Assembly (NCBI GenBank): GCA_015272165.1
Contig: JACYMF010000113.1
Coordinates: forward strand, 36,286-100,285
DNA from: Cyanobacterium sp. T60_A2020_053
GTDB lineage: Bacteria; Cyanobacteriota; Cyanobacteriia; Cyanobacteriales; Cyanobacteriaceae
Direction of reading: 5' to 3'
Length of the DNA stretch: 64,000 nt
Position numbers and translations under genes: made by a program. This document shows, piece by piece, positions 63,448 through 64,000 of this stretch. The notes beneath the pieces were generated by a model that did no database searches, was not told the DNA's origin, and saw only the letters and a program-made list of their open reading frames with translations. The number at the start of each line of letters is the position of its first letter. Positions within the stretch are counted from its first letter, which is position 1.

Positions 63448-63876
63448 CTATTTTTGATAGTCGTTAGAGTAATGAATAATCCATTGGTCTGGATTATTGA
63501 TCATTTTGACAATACCGCTAATAATTTGATTATATTGATTGTTAAGTTTGTTCATGTCTAACTCAGGGATATAGCGACACTCCCAACAAAATTTAAGCCA
63601 TACCTGAGTTTCAGCAGATTCCCCTTCACAGTCATTTAATTTAGCGATAAATGCAGCCTTGTATCTTCTTTTGCGCCATGCTTCTGCGAGATTAGCACAC
63701 ACAGAGCGAGAAGAACGTCTAATTTGATCAGTGAGAGAATACTTTTCCTCAAAAGGAAAATGCTTAGAAATATAGAAAATATCCATAGCACACCTAAAAG
63801 CCTTCTGATAAACAATCAAATCCTCATGACTAACAATCTTTTTACCCTCCCCACCATCAAAATTTTTATTATTCAT
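63448..63876 (-). CDS. four-helix-bundle (23S rRNA intervening-sequence family) protein
   Basis: 142 residues from ATG 63876 (MNNKNFDGGEGKKI). HEDLIVYQKAFRCAMDIFYI, KYSLTDQIRRSSRSVCANLA, EAWRKRRYKAAFIAKLNDCE, ESAETQVWLKFCWECRYI match the S23/IVS family: a four-helix bundle forming pentamers, first seen within rRNA intervening sequences and now widespread as stand-alone genes. Its function is unknown; an association with repeat-bearing or mobile contexts is often noted. No rRNA gene is nearby. Confidence 0.9.
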   Translation of the reverse strand: MNNKNFDGGEGKKIVSHEDLIVYQKAFRCAMDIFYISKHFPFEEKYSLTDQIRRSSRSVCANLAEAWRKRRYKAAFIAKLNDCEGESAETQVWLKFCWECRYIPELDMNKLNNQYNQIISGIVKMINNPDQWIIHYSNDYQK

Positions 63877-63908
63877 AGTCAAATACCAATTAAATCAAAC
63901 TAAATCAA

Positions 63909-64000
63909 GCCCCCGTCCCCTTGTCCCCCCGTCCCCTTGTCCCCCCGTCCCCTTGTCCCCCCGTCCCCTTGTCCCCCTGTCCCCTTGTCCCCCCGTCCCC
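63909..64000. repeat. CCCCGTCCCCTTGTCC tandem array running off the window
   Basis: 16-bp units CCCCGTCCCCTTGTCC, about five and a half, nearly identical; one unit has CTG instead of CCG. GC-rich and purine/pyrimidine-biased against an AT-rich background. Continues beyond base 64000. Confidence 0.85.

Noticed and set aside
63909..64000. Possible CRISPR array at the window end
   Set aside because: Units are contiguous 16-bp tandem repeats with no spacers.

Overview
This window is cyanobacterial chromosome. The evidence is psbO (photosystem II manganese-stabilising protein), a Psb32-like PSII repair protein, crtE, OpcA with a peptidoglycan-binding-like N-terminus, and cyanobacterial families such as DUF4327 and DUF3352. 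The DNA is AT-rich, intergenic spaces are full of small repeats, and HIP1 (GCGATCGC) is nearly absent. In its place a non-palindromic heptamer, GGGCGCT/AGCGCCC, is found everywhere (about 110 copies by eye). The gene set would fit a unicellular Cyanobacterium/Geminocystis-like lineage, but that placement is inference.

Layout. 1-10.3 kb: truncated CPA1 antiporter, gloA, SPFH/NfeD pair, gpsA, AbrB-type membrane protein, a membrane-anchored periplasmic-binding-like protein with phosphosite-like repeats, recN, DUF427. 10.9-23.6 kb: prmC, egtD, several exported proteins (DUF4168, DUF3352, Psb32-like, NTF2-like), ppa, folC, FKBP, a metallophosphoesterase, a DciA/DUF721 protein with a zinc ribbon, gltX. 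23.7-33.9 kb: tRNA-Ser(GGA), mnmG, tadA, a BaiN/HI0933 flavoprotein, pyrE, a CAU-anticodon tRNA, fabD, mtnD, fumC. 34-36.1 kb: a decaying toxin-antitoxin island (toxin/ISAs1 transposase chimera, intact brnTA, vapB with frameshifted vapC, an orphan antitoxin-like gene). 36.2-43.6 kb: a sugar aminotransferase, a 57-residue Bfd-type ferredoxin, an orphan MrpC/NuoK-like subunit, an O-methyltransferase, a TnpB remnant, crtE, a DUF212 protein, and a ureD gene carrying one in-frame stop. 43.9-64 kb: a 1793-residue kinase/ATPase/GAF/PAS/GGDEF protein, dprA, SpoIID-like protein, LpxB-related protein, psbO, purD, a GH3 hexosaminidase, DUF4327, an RNB ribonuclease with dsRBD-like repeats, opcA and a four-helix-bundle (23S IVS) protein.

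Most genes are single or paired housekeeping genes rather than long operons, separated by repeat-rich spacers. At least four small non-autonomous inverted-repeat families can be delimited, with two clear nested insertions (family 2 inside family 1; family 4 inside family 3 with a 5-bp target duplication). The observations most worth following are the iterated heptamer and its longer intergenic form, the RNB protein with three dsRBD-like modules, the toxin-antitoxin graveyard, the broken ureD, and the nested mini-elements. No CRISPR array, rRNA operon, prophage or complete insertion sequence is visible.
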